Shown here one piece after another: positions 44,384-53,715 of a stretch of DNA of 64,000 nucleotides. The notes beneath the pieces were generated by a model that saw only the letters and a program-made list of their open reading frames with translations, was not told where the DNA came from and ran no database searches. Positions within the stretch are counted from its first letter, which is position 1, and every line of letters starts with the position of its first letter. The position numbers and the translations under genes are program-made. Source of the stretch: Flavobacterium sp. TR2 (GTDB lineage Bacteria; Bacteroidota; Bacteroidia; Flavobacteriales; Flavobacteriaceae); contig NZ_CP104307.1 in the NCBI RefSeq assembly GCF_025252405.1, positions 1,426,001-1,490,000 of the forward strand, read 5' to 3'.

Positions 44384-45292
44384 TTATAGAATCATTTCTT
44401 CATAAGTCAAAATCGTTTCATATCCTTTATCAAAGAAATATTCTTTCGGGTTTTCTTTAGAAACCACCAGAATAAAATCTCCGCCCCAAGCCCCAAGACT
44501 CTTAATTACACCATTAAAATCTGGAAAAACAGCCTCTTTTATAGTCTGCATTTCTAAAACATTGCTCAAATGGATTTCGTGTTTCTGAATCGCTGAAGCA
44601 AATTCTTTTAATGTTTTGGCATGAAGGATTGCATTTGTGATTTTGTTGTTTTCGGCAACTTTATCTGCCAAATGATTGTTTTTGTGATTGTTGTATGAAT
44701 AGATGGCAGATTTGCTATTTTGTTTTTTATTTAAGTAAACAAAATAAAGGTGCTCTTTAAAGTCTGGATTAAACTCAACTTGTTGCACAAAATTGTCTTT
44801 TATTCGATACAAAACGGGTGTGTTATTTTGGGCACAAGCAATATCGTAACCGCTTCCGCCAAAACTATTTTTTAGTAACGTAAAAGCATTAATTTCTGCC
44901 CATTGTGCAATATTATTGATAAGGGTTGACGAAGTTCCTAATCCCCAATTTCTTGGAAAACTCAAATGGGTGCTTACTTTATATCCGTTAGCATTATCAA
45001 TAAACTTTGGGTTTAAGGCATATGCTTCATGCAAAATATTGACAAGAGTTGATTTAACAGTATCAATTTGCGGATCTGAACCTTTTATAACTTCGTCAAA
45101 TGAGATTGTTTCTTCAAACCATAAGTGTTTGTCGTAATCATAACTTTTCCATTCAATTTGTTTATCTTCAAAATCCTCAATGACTAAATCTTGGCCAAAT
45201 TTTGTAGGCAGAGCAAAAGCATCTGCTCCATCTAAAACAAGATATTCTCCAGCGATAAAAAGTTTTCCGTTGCTATAAAAGGTTGTTGACAT
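44384..45292 (-). CDS. GYDIA-family GHMP kinase
   Basis: A 302-residue GHMP-superfamily kinase of the Bacteroidetes group named for its SGYDIA motif (here GGSGYDIACAQ, ~142-152). The N-terminal strand GKLFIAGEYLVL (~9-20) and the phosphate loop RNWGLGTSSTLINN (~114-127) are typical, with a glycine loop LGAWGGDFILVV near the end. The substrate of the group is not fixed to my knowledge. Here it sits 112 bp after HMG-CoA reductase, and mevalonate kinase and diphosphomevalonate decarboxylase are also in this window. It is a good candidate for phosphomevalonate kinase (see findings). Confidence 0.8.
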   Translation of the reverse strand: MSTTFYSNGKLFIAGEYLVLDGADAFALPTKFGQDLVIEDFEDKQIEWKSYDYDKHLWFEETISFDEVIKGSDPQIDTVKSTLVNILHEAYALNPKFIDNANGYKVSTHLSFPRNWGLGTSSTLINNIAQWAEINAFTLLKNSFGGSGYDIACAQNNTPVLYRIKDNFVQQVEFNPDFKEHLYFVYLNKKQNSKSAIYSYNNHKNNHLADKVAENNKITNAILHAKTLKEFASAIQKHEIHLSNVLEMQTIKEAVFPDFNGVIKSLGAWGGDFILVVSKENPKEYFFDKGYETILTYEEMIL

Positions 45293-45335
45293 ACTTCAAT
45301 TTTAAAATAAATTCCAAATCCCAAAAGGTCGGGAT

Positions 45336-45373
45336 AAATCCCAAATCCCAATTAGCGTTGGAATTTGGGATTT
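45336..45373. repeat. 16-bp inverted repeat between HMG-CoA reductase and the GYDIA kinase
   Basis: AAATCCCAAATCCCAA and TTGGAATTTGGGATTT are inverse arms with one mismatch around a 6-nt loop. Further partial copies (AATTCCAAATCCCAAAAGG) lie next to it at 45310-45328. It sits between two genes of the same strand. Confidence 0.8.
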
Positions 45374-45404
45374 TATTTGGAAGTTATAATTTTTGGAATT
45401 TTAT

Positions 45405-46718
45405 TTATTTTCTTAAACTCTCAATGAATTCTACCACAGCACTATGAGAAACGGCTGTTTTTTTGAAATGCGTTTTAATTAAATGTCGCTCTTCATCGGT
45501 AGCTTCAAATTGATTGATAATGTTGTTAAGATGCATTTTCATGTGCCCTTCCTGGATGCCTGTTGTGGTTAGCGAGCGCAATGCGGCAAAATTTTGTGCT
45601 AAACCCGCAACCGCTACAATTTCCATTAATTCTGGAGCTGATGGTTTTTCTAAAATCTCTAAGCACAATTTTACTAGAGGATGTAAAGAGGTTAAGCCGC
45701 CAACAGTGCCAACTGCTAGAGGAATTTCAAGCCAAAAAGTAAAAATTCCATTCTCAATTTTGGCATGAGATAAACTGGAATATTGTCCATTTCTCGATGC
45801 ATAAGCATGAACTCCCGCTTCTACAGCTCTAAAATCATTTCCTGTTGCGAGAATCACAGCATCTACGCCATTCATAATGCCTTTATTGTGTGTAACCGCT
45901 CTAAAAGGCTCAACTTCTGCTATTTGTACTGCTTGAACAAAACGTTCTGCAAATTCTTGCGGATTGGCAATATGTTTTTCTGCTAAATCTTCAATTGGGC
46001 AGGAAACTTCGGCTCTAACAAGGCAATGCGGAACATAGTTGGAAAGAATGCTCATTATAACTTCCAGCTTTTCTCCATTTTGGCATAAGTCAGAATTTTG
46101 AGCCTCTTCTTTTAAAGTAGAAGCAAATTGCTCTAAACAAGAATTGATAAAATTGGCTCCCATGCTATCTTTGGTTTCAAAAGTAGCATGAAGCTGATAG
46201 TAGTTCTCTAGTAAACTTCTTTTGTCTTTTAATTTAATATCTAAAATACCTCCGCCACGCTGCTGCATATTTTTGGTAATGCTTTGCGTTTCCGAGAAGA
46301 ATTTTGGTTTAATCTCGTCAAAAAAGTGACTTAATTTTTCGGAATCTCCGCTATAAGTAAAATGAACTTGGCCAATTTTTTCGGTATTGATAATTGTAGC
46401 TTTAAAACCTCCTCTTGTCGACCAGTATTTTGCTGCTTTAGAAGCTGCTGCAACGACAGAGCTCTCTTCAATAGCCATCGGAATCGTTTTGTATTTTCCG
46501 TTGATTAAAAAGTTAGGAGCAACTCCAAGTGGGATATAAAGATTTGTAATAGTGTTTTCTATAAATTCATCATGAAGCTGCTGAAGCTTTTCGTCTGAAT
46601 TCCAGTAATTTCTTATAATATTTTGCGCCTCTTCGGGATTTGAAAAATATTCATTTGCAATCCAGTTGATTTTTTCTTTTTTGGATAATTTAGAAAATCC
46701 GGCGACAGCGTTGTTCAT
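45405..46718 (-). CDS. mvaA: hydroxymethylglutaryl-CoA reductase, class II
   Basis: Makes mevalonate from HMG-CoA. From the ATG at 46718 it has 437 residues; a TTG two codons upstream is the other option. The catalytic Glu is in PMAIEESSVVAAASKAAKYW (~81-100), the Lys in THNKGIMNGVDAVILATGND (~265-285, which also holds the catalytic Asp), and the His in GIQEGHMKMHLNN. Length and motifs match the class II (Pseudomonas mevalonii-type) enzymes, which in Bacteroidetes serve synthesis. A good promoter lies upstream, and the GYDIA kinase follows. Confidence 0.93.
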   Translation of the reverse strand: MNNAVAGFSKLSKKEKINWIANEYFSNPEEAQNIIRNYWNSDEKLQQLHDEFIENTITNLYIPLGVAPNFLINGKYKTIPMAIEESSVVAAASKAAKYWSTRGGFKATIINTEKIGQVHFTYSGDSEKLSHFFDEIKPKFFSETQSITKNMQQRGGGILDIKLKDKRSLLENYYQLHATFETKDSMGANFINSCLEQFASTLKEEAQNSDLCQNGEKLEVIMSILSNYVPHCLVRAEVSCPIEDLAEKHIANPQEFAERFVQAVQIAEVEPFRAVTHNKGIMNGVDAVILATGNDFRAVEAGVHAYASRNGQYSSLSHAKIENGIFTFWLEIPLAVGTVGGLTSLHPLVKLCLEILEKPSAPELMEIVAVAGLAQNFAALRSLTTTGIQEGHMKMHLNNIINQFEATDEERHLIKTHFKKTAVSHSAVVEFIESLRK

Positions 46719-46747
46719 TCTCAAGGTATTAAATAATAATGTTGCGG

Positions 46748-46779
46748 CAAAGATACTATTTTAAGAGTTTTGATTGCAA
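46748..46779 (-). promoter_or_regulatory. promoter of the HMG-CoA reductase gene
   Basis: On the minus strand TTG (46779-46777), a 21-nt spacer and TATCTTTG (46755-46748), an exact TAnnTTTG, 29 bp before the start codon. Confidence 0.6.
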
Positions 46780-46898
46780 TCTATTTCAGACATGAAAGTA
46801 CGCAATCGTTATTTTTTTTAACATTTAACACTTAAAATGTGTATTATGTTTATTTTTTTTACTAAAATTGGGCTCTTTTTATATTTAAAATAATTCTA

Positions 46899-49070
46899 AT
46901 GAATACAAGTAAATTTACTGCAGTACTTTTATTTTTAACTGCGGTTGTTTTTGGGCAGCAGAAAATAACTGTCGAAAATGTTTTTAGCGGTATTTTCCGG
47001 GCTAAAGGAATGGATGAACTGCAATCGCTAAAAAATACAAATCAATATACTGTTTTAAATGTTGATCAGGCGAGCAGAAGTATGCAGATTGATTTATACG
47101 ATTTTGCGACCCTGAAAAAAGTATCGAATCTTATTGATACTAAAAATTTTAAAGAACTTGCCAACGGAATCAACAGCTATACTTTTGATGCTTCTGAAAA
47201 AAAGATCTTAATTGCTTGTAATTCTTCTAAAATATTCCGTCACTCTTTTACTGCAGATTATTTTCTCTACGATATCGCAGCAAAATCTCTGATTAAACTT
47301 GTTGATTTCCAGATTCAAGAACCAACTTTCTCACCAGACGGAACTAAAATCGCTTACGCAAGAGAAAACAATTTATATGTATACGACGTAGCATCAAAAA
47401 AATCTACTCCAATTACAACAGACGGAAAGAAAAATGCTGTTATAAACGGTATTACTGACTGGGTTTACGAAGAAGAATTTGCTTTTGTACGCGCTTTCGA
47501 CTGGAGCAAAGACAGTAAAAAAGTAGCTTACATTCGTTTTGACGAAAGCCAAGTTCCTGAATTTTCAATGTCAATTTTCCATAAAGATTTATATCCGAAA
47601 ACTGAAACTTTTAAATATCCTAAAGCAGGAGAGAAAAATTCAGAAGTTTCATTGCATATCTATGATGTAGCAGCAGGAGCAACAAAAAAAGTCGATTTAG
47701 GAAATTATAATGATTTCTACATTGCTAGAATGCAATGGACAAATGATGCAAATGTACTTTCTGCACAGGTTTTAAACCGCCATCAAGACAATTTAGATAT
47801 ATTATTTATTGATGGTAATACTGCAACTGCAAAAGTGGTTTTAAATGAAAAAGATAAAGCTTACGTAGATATAACTGATAATTTAACTTTCTTGAAAGAT
47901 AACAGTTTTATTTGGACAAGCGAAAAAGACGGTTTTAATCATATTTATGTGTATGATAAAAACGGAAAACTTAAAAATCAAGTTACTAAAGGGAACTGGG
48001 AAGTGGTTTCATACTACGGTTTTGATGAAAAAACAAAAACTATTTTCTACCAATCTACAGAAAATGGTTCTATCAACAGAGATCTTTACAGAATTGGTTT
48101 AGATGGAAAAAACAAAGTGCGTTTGTCTTCAAAAACTGGAACAAGTGCAGCGACTTTCAGTCCAAATTTCCAATACTTCATTACAACGTTCTCAAGTAGT
48201 ACACAGCCTACAACTTATACTTTAAACGAGGCTAAATCAGGAAAAGAAATTCAGGTTATCGAAAATAACCAGGCTCTTGCTGATAAATTGAAAGCATATG
48301 ATCTTCCTTCAAAAGAATATTTTGTTTTAAAAACAGCAAAAGGAAATGAATTGAATGCGTGGATTTTAAAACCAAAAGATTTTGATCCTTCAAAAAAATA
48401 CCCTGTTTTCATGTTCCAATATTCTGGTCCAGGATCTCAGCAGGTAGCAAACCAATGGAATAATTCTAATGATTACTGGTTCGCTTCATTAACACAGCAA
48501 GGTTACATCGTAGCTTGTGTTGACGGAAGAGGTACAGGATACAAAGGTGCTGATTTCAAAAAAGTGACTCAGAAAGAATTAGGAAAATACGAAGTTGAAG
48601 ACCAGATTGGTGCCGCAAAAGTAATTGGAGCTTATCCTTATGTTGATGCTTCAAGAATTGGAATCTTCGGATGGAGCTACGGTGGATTTATGGCTTCTAA
48701 TTGTATTTTCCAAGGAAATGATGTTTTCAAAATGGCAATTGCTGTTGCGCCAGTTACGAACTGGAGATTTTATGACAGCGTCTACACAGAAAGATATATG
48801 CAGACTCCGCAAGAAAATGCAAGCGGATACGACCAAAACTCTCCTATAAACCACGTTGATAAATTGAAAGGAAAGTTCTTGCTGATACATGGTTCTGCAG
48901 ATGATAATGTTCATGTTCAAAATACCATGCAGATGATGGAAGCTTTAATTCAGGCAAATAAACAATTTGATTCTCAAATTTACCCAGATAAAGATCACGG
49001 TATTTATGGCGGAAAAACCAGAGTGCAGCTTTATACCAAAATGACCAATTTTATCAAAGAAAATTTATAA
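46899..49070 (+). CDS. S9 family dipeptidyl peptidase (DPP IV-like)
   Basis: Removes N-terminal dipeptides, favouring Pro or Ala in second place. The 723-residue protein has a signal peptide (to ~19, VVFGQ) and an N-terminal eight-bladed propeller (~40-480, including DWVYEEEFAF, ~185-194, whose Glu pair binds the substrate N-terminus). A C-terminal alpha/beta-hydrolase domain follows, with the nucleophile Ser in GWSYGGFMAS (~589), Asp in GSADDNVH (~665) and His in PDKDHGIYGG (~697). It is exported. It lies 36 bp before the two POT peptide transporters, so peptides it makes are taken up by them. Confidence 0.93.
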   Translation: MNTSKFTAVLLFLTAVVFGQQKITVENVFSGIFRAKGMDELQSLKNTNQYTVLNVDQASRSMQIDLYDFATLKKVSNLIDTKNFKELANGINSYTFDASEKKILIACNSSKIFRHSFTADYFLYDIAAKSLIKLVDFQIQEPTFSPDGTKIAYARENNLYVYDVASKKSTPITTDGKKNAVINGITDWVYEEEFAFVRAFDWSKDSKKVAYIRFDESQVPEFSMSIFHKDLYPKTETFKYPKAGEKNSEVSLHIYDVAAGATKKVDLGNYNDFYIARMQWTNDANVLSAQVLNRHQDNLDILFIDGNTATAKVVLNEKDKAYVDITDNLTFLKDNSFIWTSEKDGFNHIYVYDKNGKLKNQVTKGNWEVVSYYGFDEKTKTIFYQSTENGSINRDLYRIGLDGKNKVRLSSKTGTSAATFSPNFQYFITTFSSSTQPTTYTLNEAKSGKEIQVIENNQALADKLKAYDLPSKEYFVLKTAKGNELNAWILKPKDFDPSKKYPVFMFQYSGPGSQQVANQWNNSNDYWFASLTQQGYIVACVDGRGTGYKGADFKKVTQKELGKYEVEDQIGAAKVIGAYPYVDASRIGIFGWSYGGFMASNCIFQGNDVFKMAIAVAPVTNWRFYDSVYTERYMQTPQENASGYDQNSPINHVDKLKGKFLLIHGSADDNVHVQNTMQMMEALIQANKQFDSQIYPDKDHGIYGGKTRVQLYTKMTNFIKENL

Positions 49071-49106
49071 TCTAGAAATATATTAAACCTAATTAAACAG
49101 AATAGT

Positions 49107-50783
49107 ATGGGAGAAACTCAAGTAAAAACAGCGCATCCAAAAGGTCTTTGGGTATTATTTGGAACGGAGATGTGGGAGCGATTCAATTTTTATGGAATGC
49201 GCGCTTTATTGACTTTATTTCTTGTGAATTCATTATTAATGAAGGAAGAAGAAGCATCATTAATTTATGGAGGTTTCCTTGGACTTTGTTATTTGACCCC
49301 AATGCTAGGTGGTTTTGTTGCTGACCGCTATTTAGGAAACAGAAATTGTATTCTACTGGGAGGATTATTAATGGCAATAGGGCAATTGCTTTTGTTTACA
49401 AGCGGAAGTGTTTTTGAAAATAATATACCGCTAGCTAAAATTATTATGTACTCTGCATTAGGAGTAATTGTTTTTGGTAATGGATTCTTTAAACCGAATA
49501 TTTCTAGTATGGTTGGAAGTTTGTATCCAAAACAAGAAAAAACAAAATTAGATAGTGCTTTTACTATTTTCTATATGGGAATTAACATCGGAGCATTTCT
49601 TGGTCAGTCAATCTGTCCATTATTAGGCGATGTTAAGGATGCAGGAGGAATTAGAGATATTCATGCTTTCAGATGGGGGTTCTTAGCGGCTTCTACTGCA
49701 ATGTTGTTAGGTACAATTCTTTTTTACTTCTTAAAAAACAAATATGTAGTTTCTCCAGAAGGAAAACCATTAGGAGGATTGCCATCTAAAAATGAAGCTT
49801 CAGATTTTGAAGAAGGAGAAGCACAGCAAGCAAACTTCTCGACTAAAGCTCTTATTGGTGCGGGAATTGCATTTATTGCTTTAGGATTCTTTTTCCATTA
49901 TGTGGTAGGTCAGAACTTAATTTACACGTTGATTTATTCGAGCGGTTTGGCATTAGCAGGATTAATTATCTCGGATACTTCTCTAACTAAAATTGAAAGA
50001 GATAGAATTTATGTGATTTATATCGTATCATTCTTTATTATTTTCTTTTGGGCTGCGTTTGAGCAAGCAGGTTCGTCATTGACTTTTATTGCAGATAACC
50101 AGACAGACAGACATTTCTTTGGGTGGGCAATGCCGCCTTCAATGGTTCAAATTTTTAACGGATTATTCGTTGTGGTTTTAGCAGTTCCTTTTAGTATTTT
50201 ATGGGATACTTTAAGAGCTAAAGGAAAAGAGCCAATTTCGCCAGTAAAATTAGCAGTTGGTTTAGTTGTGATTTCTATTAGTTTCTTTATGATCGCAACT
50301 CAAGTTTCTTACATCGGAACTTCGGGGCTTTTATTAGTTAAATGGCTTATTTTATTATATTTCTTAAATACGTGTGCAGAATTGTGTTTGTCTCCAATTG
50401 GATTGTCATTGGTTGGTAAATTATCTCCAAAACGTTTTGCATCATTATTATACGGAGTTTTCTTTTTATCGAATGCATCAGGATATGCTTTAGGAGGAAC
50501 TTTAGGTTCTATCTTGCCGGCAACAGGCGATAAATTTGCCAAAGCAAAAGAACTAGGAATCGATCTTCAGGCAGTTTTAGATAAAAAAATAACCCTTTCG
50601 GCAGACCAATTGGCTTTGTTAGATCACCATCAGATTAGTGCTCAAAATCCAATTTTTGCAGGATTTGAAATCCATAACTTATATGAATTCTTTATGGTGT
50701 TTGTTGTTCTGACTGGTATTGCTGCAATTTTATTGTTTGCTTTAACGCCACTATTGAAAAAATTAATGCACGGTGTTAGATAA
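49107..50783 (+). CDS. POT/PTR family peptide transporter
   Basis: A proton-coupled di/tripeptide importer, 558 residues, 12-14 helices. The ExxER motif is in EMWERFNFYGMRALLTLFL (~16-34). The signature GGFVADRYLGNRN (~71-83) and FFKPNISSMVGSLY (~126-139) are present. In the second half FWAAFEQAGSSLTFIAD (~312-328) is the usual EQ-containing helix. It is 5 bp from the next transporter gene and shares its order with DPP IV. Confidence 0.92.
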   Translation: MGETQVKTAHPKGLWVLFGTEMWERFNFYGMRALLTLFLVNSLLMKEEEASLIYGGFLGLCYLTPMLGGFVADRYLGNRNCILLGGLLMAIGQLLLFTSGSVFENNIPLAKIIMYSALGVIVFGNGFFKPNISSMVGSLYPKQEKTKLDSAFTIFYMGINIGAFLGQSICPLLGDVKDAGGIRDIHAFRWGFLAASTAMLLGTILFYFLKNKYVVSPEGKPLGGLPSKNEASDFEEGEAQQANFSTKALIGAGIAFIALGFFFHYVVGQNLIYTLIYSSGLALAGLIISDTSLTKIERDRIYVIYIVSFFIIFFWAAFEQAGSSLTFIADNQTDRHFFGWAMPPSMVQIFNGLFVVVLAVPFSILWDTLRAKGKEPISPVKLAVGLVVISISFFMIATQVSYIGTSGLLLVKWLILLYFLNTCAELCLSPIGLSLVGKLSPKRFASLLYGVFFLSNASGYALGGTLGSILPATGDKFAKAKELGIDLQAVLDKKITLSADQLALLDHHQISAQNPIFAGFEIHNLYEFFMVFVVLTGIAAILLFALTPLLKKLMHGVR

Positions 50784-50788
50784 TTAGA

Positions 50789-52273
50789 ATGGAAAACAAT
50801 ATTACTTTAGAAGAAATTCAAAATTTTGAGGGTAAGTACCCAAAACAATTGTGGTACTTATTTTTGGTTGAAATGTGGGAGCGTTTTTGTTTCTACGGAA
50901 TGAGAGGAGTTTTAGCTTTTTTTATGGTAGACCAACTAGGTCTCGTTGAAGGGAAAGCAAATTTACAATACGGAGCGATTCAGGCGTTTGTTTATGCTTT
51001 TACATTTATCGGAGGAATTTTTGCAGATAAAATTTTAGGATTTAAAAAATCACTTCTTTTTGGAGGGATTGTCATGATTCTTGGAAATTTGCTTATTGCA
51101 GCTTCTCCCCATGATTTCTTTTATTATGGAATAACGCTTTCCATTATCGGTACAGGTTTTTTTAAGCCAAATGTATCTTCAATGGTAGGGGAGCTGTATC
51201 ATGAAAATGACGGTCGCCGAGATGCGGGTTACGGATTGTTTTATGCCGGAATTAATATAGGAGGAATGCTTGGTGGAGCAATTCCTATTTATTTAGGTAA
51301 AAACTATTCTTGGAGCCTTTGTTTTCTTTCAGCTGCAATTGTTATGATTATAGGGGTTATAACTTTCCTTCTGACTAAAAAACATTTAGCGCCAATTGGA
51401 AATTCTCCGTTAGAAAATCATGCGCCTAAAAAACGTAATCTTTACGAGATAGCAGTTTATGTAGGATCCTTTGTTGTTATTCCGTTAGTGTATATAATGG
51501 TTATCAATTCTGATTTTACAGAGTACTTTATGTATACTATGGGAATAGTAGCATTGGCGTATTTTGCATATGAACTGATAATGTTAAAGGATGGAAAGCA
51601 GCAGCGAAAACTTTTGGCCGCATTTGTATTCATTTTTGGCTATTTTATGTTTATGGCAATTTCTGAGCAATCAGGAGGTTCGCTATCATTGTTTGCAAAA
51701 GATAATCTATCAAACAAATTGCTATTTTTTCATATTGATCCAAATGTGGTAAACAATAGTATCAACTCATTATATGTTGTTATTTTTAGTCCATTAGTAG
51801 GATTGTTGTGGATATTTATGGCAAAGCGAAAAATTGAACCGAATACTGTTATTAAGTTTGGTTTATCATTTGTTTTGCTTGCAGCAGGTTTCTTTATTTT
51901 TTATACAGCTAGATTTTTTGTAAACAAAGACGGGTTGAGTTCTCTTGACGTTTTTGCTTTAGGATATCTTGTATATACACTTGGAGAATTGTGTATCGGT
52001 CCGATTGGGATGTCGGTAATCACTAAATTATCACCGAAAAGATTGTTCGGGATGATGATGGGATTATGGTTCTTGTCAAGTGCCTTCGGTCAGTTTGCGG
52101 CAGGAAAATTAGGAGCTGAAATATCTGATGCCAATACTGGAACTACATTAATGTCTAAGCTTATTGCCTATACTGATGGATATTATCAATTGGCCGTTTA
52201 TTCTCTAATTGCTGGTATCATTCTAATTGTTGCAACTCCGTTAATCAGAAGATTAATGCAAGAAGTTAAATAA
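50789..52273 (+). CDS. POT/PTR family peptide transporter, second copy
   Basis: A paralogue of the preceding gene, 494 residues, probably also a proton-coupled peptide importer. Shared features are EMWERFCFYGMRGVLAFFM (~29-47), GGIFADKILGFKK (~75-87), FFKPNVSSMVGELYHENDGR (~123-142) and the EQSGGSLSLFA block (~290-300). It is shorter than the first, mainly by smaller loops. The two copies could differ in peptide preference. It is the last gene of the DPP IV-POT-POT run; the thioredoxin-fold genes start 46 bp after. Confidence 0.92.
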   Translation: MENNITLEEIQNFEGKYPKQLWYLFLVEMWERFCFYGMRGVLAFFMVDQLGLVEGKANLQYGAIQAFVYAFTFIGGIFADKILGFKKSLLFGGIVMILGNLLIAASPHDFFYYGITLSIIGTGFFKPNVSSMVGELYHENDGRRDAGYGLFYAGINIGGMLGGAIPIYLGKNYSWSLCFLSAAIVMIIGVITFLLTKKHLAPIGNSPLENHAPKKRNLYEIAVYVGSFVVIPLVYIMVINSDFTEYFMYTMGIVALAYFAYELIMLKDGKQQRKLLAAFVFIFGYFMFMAISEQSGGSLSLFAKDNLSNKLLFFHIDPNVVNNSINSLYVVIFSPLVGLLWIFMAKRKIEPNTVIKFGLSFVLLAAGFFIFYTARFFVNKDGLSSLDVFALGYLVYTLGELCIGPIGMSVITKLSPKRLFGMMMGLWFLSSAFGQFAAGKLGAEISDANTGTTLMSKLIAYTDGYYQLAVYSLIAGIILIVATPLIRRLMQEVK

Positions 52274-52319
52274 TTATATCGTAATTAGTTTTTGCATAAA
52301 TTTGTATAAAATTCCCATT

Positions 52320-52787
52320 ATGAAAAAAATAATACTTATTGCTTTGTTTTTAATCGGTGCGGCAAATATGCAGGCACAAGAGTTGAAATGGTATACAGAT
52401 GTTAGAGAAGCAATTACGGTGAGTAATAAGGAACAGAAGCCTTTGCTGATGTTTTTCACAGGCAGTGATTGGTGTGGATGGTGTATTCGTCTGCAAAATG
52501 AAGTTTTGAAAACTGCGGAGTTTAAGAAATGGGCGACAGATAATGTTGTTTTAGTCGAATTAGATTATCCAAGAGCTGTTGCACAGACTCCTGAGCTTAA
52601 AAATCAGAATAACGAATTACAGCAAGCTTTTGGTATTCAGGGATTTCCAACGGTTTATTTTACAAGTGCAGAAACTAAGGATGGTAAAGTGAATTTTAAA
52701 GGTCTCGGTAAAACAGGATATGTTGCGGGTGGTCCCTCAGCTTGGCTAACGGTGGCTGAAAGTATCGTGCATCCAAAAAAAATATAA
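52320..52787 (+). CDS. secreted thioredoxin-fold protein with CGWC site
   Basis: From the ATG at 52320 (MKKIILIALFLIGAANMQAQ) it has 155 residues with a signal peptide of ~20. The mature protein is a thioredoxin-like domain with the redox motif DWCGWCIRLQN (~49-59) and a cis-Pro block GFPTVYF (~106). It acts in the periplasm, presumably on disulfides. It is the first of three related genes in a row (53001, 53716); the other two lack the cysteines. An upstream ATG at 52302 would add six residues. Confidence 0.88.
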   Translation: MKKIILIALFLIGAANMQAQELKWYTDVREAITVSNKEQKPLLMFFTGSDWCGWCIRLQNEVLKTAEFKKWATDNVVLVELDYPRAVAQTPELKNQNNELQQAFGIQGFPTVYFTSAETKDGKVNFKGLGKTGYVAGGPSAWLTVAESIVHPKKI

Positions 52788-52806
52788 ATTTTTAGATAAT
52801 AAATTG

Positions 52807-52839
52807 AAAAGCCTCTTACATAGTAAGGGGCTTTTTTTT
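52807..52839 (+). terminator. terminator after the CGWC thioredoxin gene
   Basis: AAAAGCCTCTTAC / GTAAGGGGCTTTT (G-T pairs allowed) with a 3-nt loop and a T-run, 20 bp after the stop. Confidence 0.75.
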
Positions 52840-53000
52840 GTTTAGTAGGAAAAATTCTTTATAAATGTTCTTTTAAATTGAATATTTTGTATTTTATTGC
52901 GGATAAAAAAACACATAATTTATTTTTTGTATTAATATAATTTGGATAATTAAAATATAATGTTAATTTCGTCTCGCTAATCTAACCAAAACCAATTTAT

Positions 53001-53453
53001 ATGACTAAAAAATTACTTTTCCTACTGTTTTTTTTAGGTTCATTTATGACGCAAGCACAAAACTTAGCATGGAGAACAAACATGACAGATGCTATTGCTA
53101 TAAGCAATGACCAAAAAAAACCAATGTTGATTTTATTCACTGCCTCAGGTGTACCAGAAAATCTTCAAAACGAAATCTTTAAAACGCCCGATTTTGCTGT
53201 TTGGTCACGAGACAACGTGGTCTTAGTAAAATTAGATTTGTCTGATATGAATGCTTCAGATAGCGATCGAGAACAAAATGTGAAATTGAAAAATGCATTT
53301 GGTGTTCAAGATCTTCCAGAAGTATGTTTTGCAATGGCGTCGGTAAGAAAAAACAAAACGACATTTAGCGCTTTAGGAAAAATAGCCTACAAACCTGGAG
53401 GAGCAAAAGCTTGGATTGCAGAATCAAATGCAATTTTACATCCAGCAGAATAG
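53001..53453 (+). CDS. thioredoxin-fold protein lacking the CxxC motif
   Basis: This 150-residue exported protein (signal peptide to ~19, MTQAQ) aligns with the CGWC protein at 52320 over its whole length: WRTNMTDAIAISNDQKKPML, then FKTPDFAVWSRDNVVLVKLD, LKNAFGVQDLPEVCF. Where the first has GSDWCGWCIRLQN, this has ASGVPENLQN, so both cysteines are gone along with a few residues. The cis-Pro is kept and a new single Cys lies after it. It cannot do thioredoxin-type redox chemistry by the usual site and may be a binding or chaperone-like form. Its own AT-rich leader precedes it. Confidence 0.75.
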   Translation: MTKKLLFLLFFLGSFMTQAQNLAWRTNMTDAIAISNDQKKPMLILFTASGVPENLQNEIFKTPDFAVWSRDNVVLVKLDLSDMNASDSDREQNVKLKNAFGVQDLPEVCFAMASVRKNKTTFSALGKIAYKPGGAKAWIAESNAILHPAE

Positions 53454-53492
53454 TAAACGATTTCATTCGACTTTTATTTTAATTTTTTTTAG

Positions 53493-53527
53493 TCCTCTTC
53501 TATTTCTAATAGGAGGGGATTTTTTTA
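53493..53527 (+). terminator. terminator between the two CxxC-less paralogues
   Basis: TCCTCTTCTATT / AATAGGAGGGGA (two G-T pairs) with a 4-nt loop and a T-run. It means the last paralogue needs its own promoter in the ~190 bp AT-rich stretch that follows. Confidence 0.75.
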
Positions 53528-53715
53528 TTCTTAAGAAGGCTATCAAGAATTTGATTATTTTAAATAATGTTTGTTTTGCATTTATTAAAAAAAGGCCCAT
53601 ATATTGTCAATTTGATTTTAATGCTTATAAGTTGATTTTTAATTGCTTAAAATTTTTATTTGATTCTTTTTTTGTATTATTTTAGTTTTATTAACATAAT
53701 CAAAACCAAAATTAT

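Noticed and set aside
53416..53685. 89-residue open frame after the second thioredoxin-fold gene
   Set aside because: Starts inside the preceding gene and reads through the terminator hairpin; Phe/Leu/Lys-rich translation of AT-rich DNA.
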